Assembly: GCA_022710725.1 (NCBI GenBank)
Contig: JAKLGK010000006.1
Location: forward strand, 1-64,000
DNA from: Verrucomicrobiota bacterium
GTDB lineage: Bacteria; Verrucomicrobiota; Kiritimatiellia; CAIQIC01; JAGNIJ01
Direction: 5' to 3'
DNA: 64,000 nucleotides
This document shows positions 60,520 to 64,000 of this stretch, in pieces. How positions within the stretch are numbered: position 1 is the first letter of the stretch; each line of letters opens with the position of its first letter. The notes under the pieces are model-generated. The model worked only from the letters and a program-made list of their open reading frames with translations. It made no database searches and was not told the origin of the DNA. A program made the position numbers and the translations under genes.

Positions 60520-61617
60520 TCAGGGCTGGAGCGGCGCAGGCGACAACGGTGGCGTCGTGGCCTCGAGCCCCTTGGAGGTGCCTTCGAGCTGCTCCATGTG
60601 CCCCTCGATCCGCGCCAGCCGCTTTTCGGCTTCCTCGTACTTCTTCTTCGAGTTGTCGAGGTGCTGGCCGATCAGCCGGAAGGCCTCGTCGAATCGCTCC
60701 ATGTCGCGGCGCAGCCCGACGAGCTTGTCGAGCAGCTCCCGCGCGCTCTCCTCGATCCGCAGCCCCTTGAGCCCGAGCAAAATGGTCTGGAGGTAGGCGT
60801 AGAAGCTGTTGGGCGAGACGGGGATCACCCGCTTCTTCAGGGCGTACTGGAACAGGGCCGACTCGCCCTCCGCGGCGTCGTCCTTGATGATGGTCTCGTA
60901 GTACACGTTCTCCGCCGGGATGTACATCAGCGCGAAGTCGAACGTGCCCTCGTCGGTGCGGATGTACTTCTCCGCGATGGCGTCCACGTGCTTCTTCACG
61001 TCGCGCGCGAACAGCTTGCGCGCCGCGGCGCGCGCCTCGTCGCCGGCGGCGGCGACGAGCTGCCGGAAGTTGTCCAGCGGGAACTTGGCGTCCACGGGCA
61101 CCATCCCGCTCCGGAGCACGATCACGGCGTCCACGACCTGTCCGTCGCGGAACGGGTGCTGCATCCGGTAATGATCCGCCGGCAGGATTTGCCCGAGCAG
61201 TTCGTCCAGGAACAGCTCGCCGATGTTCCCGCGCAGCTTGGGCGCGCGCAGGATTTCCTGCAGGCCGGCGATGTCGCGCCCGACGTCGAAGATGCGTTTC
61301 GAGGCCTCGTCGAGCTGGCCCAGTTTCACGCTGACGCCCTGGATGACGCGCGCGGCGCCGTCGAGCCGTTCGTCCATGCCCTTGCGCGTGGCGTCCAGGG
61401 CCTGCCCGATCTGGCCCGAGAAACCCCGCAGGGCGGCCTGCAGGGCCTCGGCCTGCTGGGCGGTCTGCTGGGCCACGGCGTTGACCTGGTTCTGGAGCAG
61501 GGTCAGGGCCGTGTCGTTCCGCGCGCGCTCCAGCGCCTGCCGGATCGCCCGGGAAATCCACCAGGCCGCGGCCAGCAGGACGAACGCCAGCAGGAGGGCG
61601 GGGAGGAGATAGGGCAT
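60520..61617 (-). CDS. rmuC: DNA recombination protein RmuC
   Basis: 365 residues. An N-terminal membrane helix (YLLPALLLAFVLLAAAWWI), a coiled-coil region to about 110, then the RmuC domain: LRGNIGELFLDELLGQILP, VVDAVIVLRSGMVPVDAKFP, FDFALMYIPAENVYYE, KKRVIPVSPNSFYAYLQTIL and EEAEKRLARIEGHMEQLEG. The family has a PD-(D/E)xK nuclease-like fold and limits sequence inversions between repeats. It follows the stress protein gene by 13 bp on the same strand and is probably co-transcribed. Confidence 0.95.
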   Translation of the reverse strand: MPYLLPALLLAFVLLAAAWWISRAIRQALERARNDTALTLLQNQVNAVAQQTAQQAEALQAALRGFSGQIGQALDATRKGMDERLDGAARVIQGVSVKLGQLDEASKRIFDVGRDIAGLQEILRAPKLRGNIGELFLDELLGQILPADHYRMQHPFRDGQVVDAVIVLRSGMVPVDAKFPLDNFRQLVAAAGDEARAAARKLFARDVKKHVDAIAEKYIRTDEGTFDFALMYIPAENVYYETIIKDDAAEGESALFQYALKKRVIPVSPNSFYAYLQTILLGLKGLRIEESARELLDKLVGLRRDMERFDEAFRLIGQHLDNSKKKYEEAEKRLARIEGHMEQLEGTSKGLEATTPPLSPAPLQP

Positions 61618-61630
61618 GGACGCTCCGGGA

Positions 61631-62473
61631 TCAGCGCACGAGCATGACGGGGAGCGGCGACCGGGTTACCAGGGCTGTGGTCGTGCTGCCCAGGATCATC
61701 TCCCGGACGCGGCTGTGCCCGTAGGCGCCCACGACGATCAGGTCGCACTGCTCCTTTTGCGCGGTTTCCAGGATCGCCGGCGCGGCCCGCCCCGCACCGA
61801 TCGCCGCGCGCGCGCGGGCGCCGTGGGCCCCGACCAGGGCCATGGCGTCCCGGGAGAGCGTTTCCGCCTTGCCGCGATCCTCCGTCTCGGCCACGGTGAG
61901 CACCACCAGCTCGAGATCGAGCGCCACGGTGAGTTCGGCGGCCTCGCGCAGCGCCTGGCTCGCGTGGAGGCTGCCGTCGTACGCCGCGAGGACGCGCGCG
62001 AATGGTTTGAACGCGTCCGGGACGACGAGGCACGGCTTGACGGAGTGTCGGATCACCCGTTCCGCCGTCGAGCCCATCAGGTCGCCCATCCAGTCCGCGT
62101 GCTCGCCGCGCTGGCCCATCACGACGAGCTCCGCGCGGGTCTCCTCCTCGAGGATCACGCGCGCCGGGTGGCCCATCTTGAGCCAGCTCTCGGCCTGCAC
62201 GCCGGCCCGGGCGCACCGGTCGTCGAAGGCGCGGACGATGGCCTGGCCCTTCTGTTCCATGAGTTCGCGGAACTGCTGCAACTGCGCGCCGTACGGCTGC
62301 GCGCCGACCCAGCCGGAGAGGTCGGCCATCAGGGGCCCTTCCAGCATGCGGGAGTCGAGCACGTGCAGGCCGAGCAGCCGCGCCTGCAGCTTGGAGGTGA
62401 GGTGAAGGGCCAGTTCGCAGGCCGCGTCGCCGTGCGGGGATCCGTCCATGCAAACCAGGATGCTTTTGATCAT
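61631..62473 (-). CDS. Tandem universal stress protein (UspA family)
   Basis: 280 residues with two Usp domains: MIKSILVCMDGSPHGDAACE to about 145, and RVLAAYDGSLHASQALREAA to the end. Both have the ATP-binding loop: VVMGQRGEHADWMGDLMGST and VVGAYGHSRVREMILGSTT, the second fitting G-x2-G-x9-G-S well. Such proteins support survival under stress. The ATG at 62473 follows GGAAAGAAAGGAAG. It is divergent from ftsK, with a 34-bp palindrome between. Confidence 0.93.
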   Translation of the reverse strand: MIKSILVCMDGSPHGDAACELALHLTSKLQARLLGLHVLDSRMLEGPLMADLSGWVGAQPYGAQLQQFRELMEQKGQAIVRAFDDRCARAGVQAESWLKMGHPARVILEEETRAELVVMGQRGEHADWMGDLMGSTAERVIRHSVKPCLVVPDAFKPFARVLAAYDGSLHASQALREAAELTVALDLELVVLTVAETEDRGKAETLSRDAMALVGAHGARARAAIGAGRAAPAILETAQKEQCDLIVVGAYGHSRVREMILGSTTTALVTRSPLPVMLVR

Positions 62474-62548
62474 GGGTTCTTCCTTTCTTTCCGGATACGC
62501 TCCCTCTTTATCATTCTGCCTGCCTTGGCCCCCCGTGTCGAGGCCGGA

Positions 62549-62582
62549 CCGAGTGACATGTTTTATAAAACATGTCACTCGG
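62549..62582. promoter_or_regulatory. 34-bp perfect palindrome between usp and ftsK
   Basis: Bases 62549-62582 read the same on both strands: GC-rich ends CCGAGTGACATG, AT-rich centre TTTTATAAAA. It lies 76 bp before the usp start and 57 bp before ftsK. It could be an operator for a dimeric regulator of either gene, or a hairpin in the 5' leader. Confidence 0.7.
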
Positions 62583-62639
62583 GGGCCGGCACGGCGCTGC
62601 CGACAAAGGCCCGCTTGCTAGAGAGGCGCGGGGATTGCT

Positions 62640-64000
62640 ATGGTACCCGGCATGGCGGCCATGAAAGAAATCAGTCGCACCGGCTGGCGGGACGCCGGCG
62701 GCATCCTGCTGCTCGCCCTCGCGGTGCTCCTGATGTTGAGCCTGGGGTCCTACCGCGCGGAGGACATCTCCGTCATCCAGGAACCCCCGAACGACCCGAC
62801 CATGAACTTCGTGGGCCCGGTGGGGGCGTGGCTGGCCTTCCTGCTGTTGATGGGCCTGGGGCTCGGCGCCTGGCTGACGCCGCTCCTGCTGGCAGTGGCC
62901 GGGCTCTATCTCCTTTTCCAGCGCGAGGGCCGGTTCTGGCCCAAGGCCGCCTGGATGTTCGGGGGGCTGCTGGCCGCCGCGACACTGCTGGACCTGCACG
63001 GCGCCGGCGCCGAGTCGTGGTTGCGGCGGGTCAACGGAGCGAGCGCGGGCGGCCTGGTGGGCGCCGGCATCGGGGAGGGCGCCCTGGTCCGCCTGCTCGG
63101 CCGGCCCGGCACCACCGTTATCGCCGCGGCCGTGCTGCTGGCCAGCGTCATCTTCATCGCCGAGACGCATCCGCTGCACGTTCTGCGGAAGCTGGGCGGC
63201 TGGCTCGCCGCCGCCGGCGCCGCCCTGTCCGCCCGCCTGGCCCTCCGCCGGGAGCGTCGCGAGGCCGCCGCGGCGGAGCAGAAGGAAAGCGACCGCCGCC
63301 GGCAGCGCCTCGAGGAGGCCATGCGGGGAGCTTCCCTGCGACGCGCGGAAACCGCGCGCCCGGCGGCGTCCGCCCGGACACCCGCGGCGGAGCCGGCGCC
63401 CATCTCCCGCAAGCCGGAACGCGAGCCTCCGCCCCCGGTGGAAGCGCCCAGGCCCCGCCGGCCGGCCAAGCCCCCGCCGCCCCCTGCTCCGCCCCCGCCC
63501 GCGCCGCTCGCGCCGCTGGGCGCCATGGCGCTGCCCGGCCTCGACCTGCTCGACCCAATCCCTCCCGATTCGGAGCGCGAGATCAAGGGCGACTACAGGG
63601 CCGGCGCCGAGATCCTGAAGGAGACCATGTCGGAATTCGGCGTCGAGGTGGACGTCACCCACGTCGAGAGCGGGCCGGTGGTCACGCGCTACGAACTCCT
63701 GCCGGCCCCCGGCGTGCGGGTGGAGCGGATCGTGGCCTTGAGCAACAATATTGCCCTGGCCATGAAGGCCGAGAGCGTCCGGGTGCAGGCGCCCATCCCC
63801 GGCAAAGGCGTCGTCGGCATCGAAGTGCCCAACTCCAAGACCACCATGGTCTGCCTGCGGGAGATACTGGAGAGCCCCGCCTGGAAGGAATCGTCGGCCG
63901 CCCTGCCGCTGGCCCTCGGCAAGGACGTCGGCGGGCACGACATCGTGGCCGACCTCGGCGACATGCCGCACATGCTCATCGCGGGCGCGACCGGCTCCGG
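62640..64000 (+). CDS. ftsK: DNA translocase FtsK, 5' part (truncated by the window edge)
   Basis: The first 453 residues are visible. Four membrane segments lie at about 17-33, 65-95, 100-118 and 160-178, followed by a Pro/Arg-rich linker (~180-300). The motor's alpha domain follows: ILKETMSEFGVEVDVTHVES, GPVVTRYELLPAPGVRVERI, IPGKGVVGIEVPN and LGKDVGGHDIVADLGDMPHM. The sequence ends inside the Walker A motif AGATGSG. FtsK anchors at the septum and moves the chromosome to its dif site. The start at 62640 has GGGGA about 6 bp upstream; 62652 and 62661 are in-frame alternatives. Confidence 0.95.
   Translation, partial: MVPGMAAMKEISRTGWRDAGGILLLALAVLLMLSLGSYRAEDISVIQEPPNDPTMNFVGPVGAWLAFLLLMGLGLGAWLTPLLLAVAGLYLLFQREGRFWPKAAWMFGGLLAAATLLDLHGAGAESWLRRVNGASAGGLVGAGIGEGALVRLLGRPGTTVIAAAVLLASVIFIAETHPLHVLRKLGGWLAAAGAALSARLALRRERREAAAAEQKESDRRRQRLEEAMRGASLRRAETARPAASARTPAAEPAPISRKPEREPPPPVEAPRPRRPAKPPPPPAPPPPAPLAPLGAMALPGLDLLDPIPPDSEREIKGDYRAGAEILKETMSEFGVEVDVTHVESGPVVTRYELLPAPGVRVERIVALSNNIALAMKAESVRVQAPIPGKGVVGIEVPNSKTTMVCLREILESPAWKESSAALPLALGKDVGGHDIVADLGDMPHMLIAGATGS

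Overview
This is a GC-rich chromosomal segment from a Gram-negative (diderm) bacterium. The evidence is a type II secretion system with an outer-membrane secretin, many Sec signal peptides, lipoprotein signals and TatA. The secreted proteins (pectate-lyase-like beta-helices, thrombospondin type 3 repeats, head-repeat proteins and a recurring D-rich plus beta-sandwich C-terminal module) together with a class I ketol-acid reductoisomerase suggest the PVC group, most likely Kiritimatiellota or Verrucomicrobiota. That assignment is inference: the window holds no rRNA or other reliable phylogenetic marker.

Layout. 1-1.1 kb: a large hairpin, a small XRE-type regulator inside an inverted repeat, and about 575 bp without a gene. 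1.1-6.3 kb (minus): tRNA-Asp(GTC), a DUF1015 protein, and a polyamine-type binding lipoprotein overlapping a hybrid histidine kinase, which looks like a ligand-sensing pair. 6.4-7.8 kb: pyrH-frr. 7.9-32.4 kb: an accessory block dominated by secreted proteins. It holds a frameshifted beta-helix protein, a protein with 23 exact-length 17-residue head repeats, another beta-helix protein, a PPC-domain protein, an EEP-fold nuclease or phosphatase, a secreted MsrB, a metallophosphoesterase, two glycosyltransferases, a large glycosidase-like protein and several unknowns. Two arrays of a 19-bp palindrome with an exact 31-bp period lie in this block.

32.4-42.6 kb: a KTSC-PLD protein, a lipoprotein/TPR operon, an overlapping glycosylase-lipoprotein-tatA operon, an MBL-fold RNA hydrolase, era, a TPP riboswitch controlling a PurM/HypE-like protein, and a GT-C/TPR membrane protein. 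42.8-54 kb: gspE-F-G-H-I-J-K followed by gspL-like, gspM-like and gspD, with a probable internal promoter before gspL. 54-64 kb: ilvC with a strong terminator, a ParA-type ATPase, a giant EEP/LTD/TSP3 secreted protein, rmuC, a tandem universal stress protein, a 34-bp perfect palindrome and the 5' part of ftsK, which is cut by the window edge inside its Walker A motif.

How the parts may fit together. At least five large secreted proteins end in the same module (acidic EF-hand-like stretch, E-[YW]-x4-T-[DG], then a beta domain ending close to Y-R-V-x-V-x-x-P), and the type II system lies in the same window. A secretion or anchoring role for this module is the most interesting hypothesis here, but it is inference from co-occurrence.
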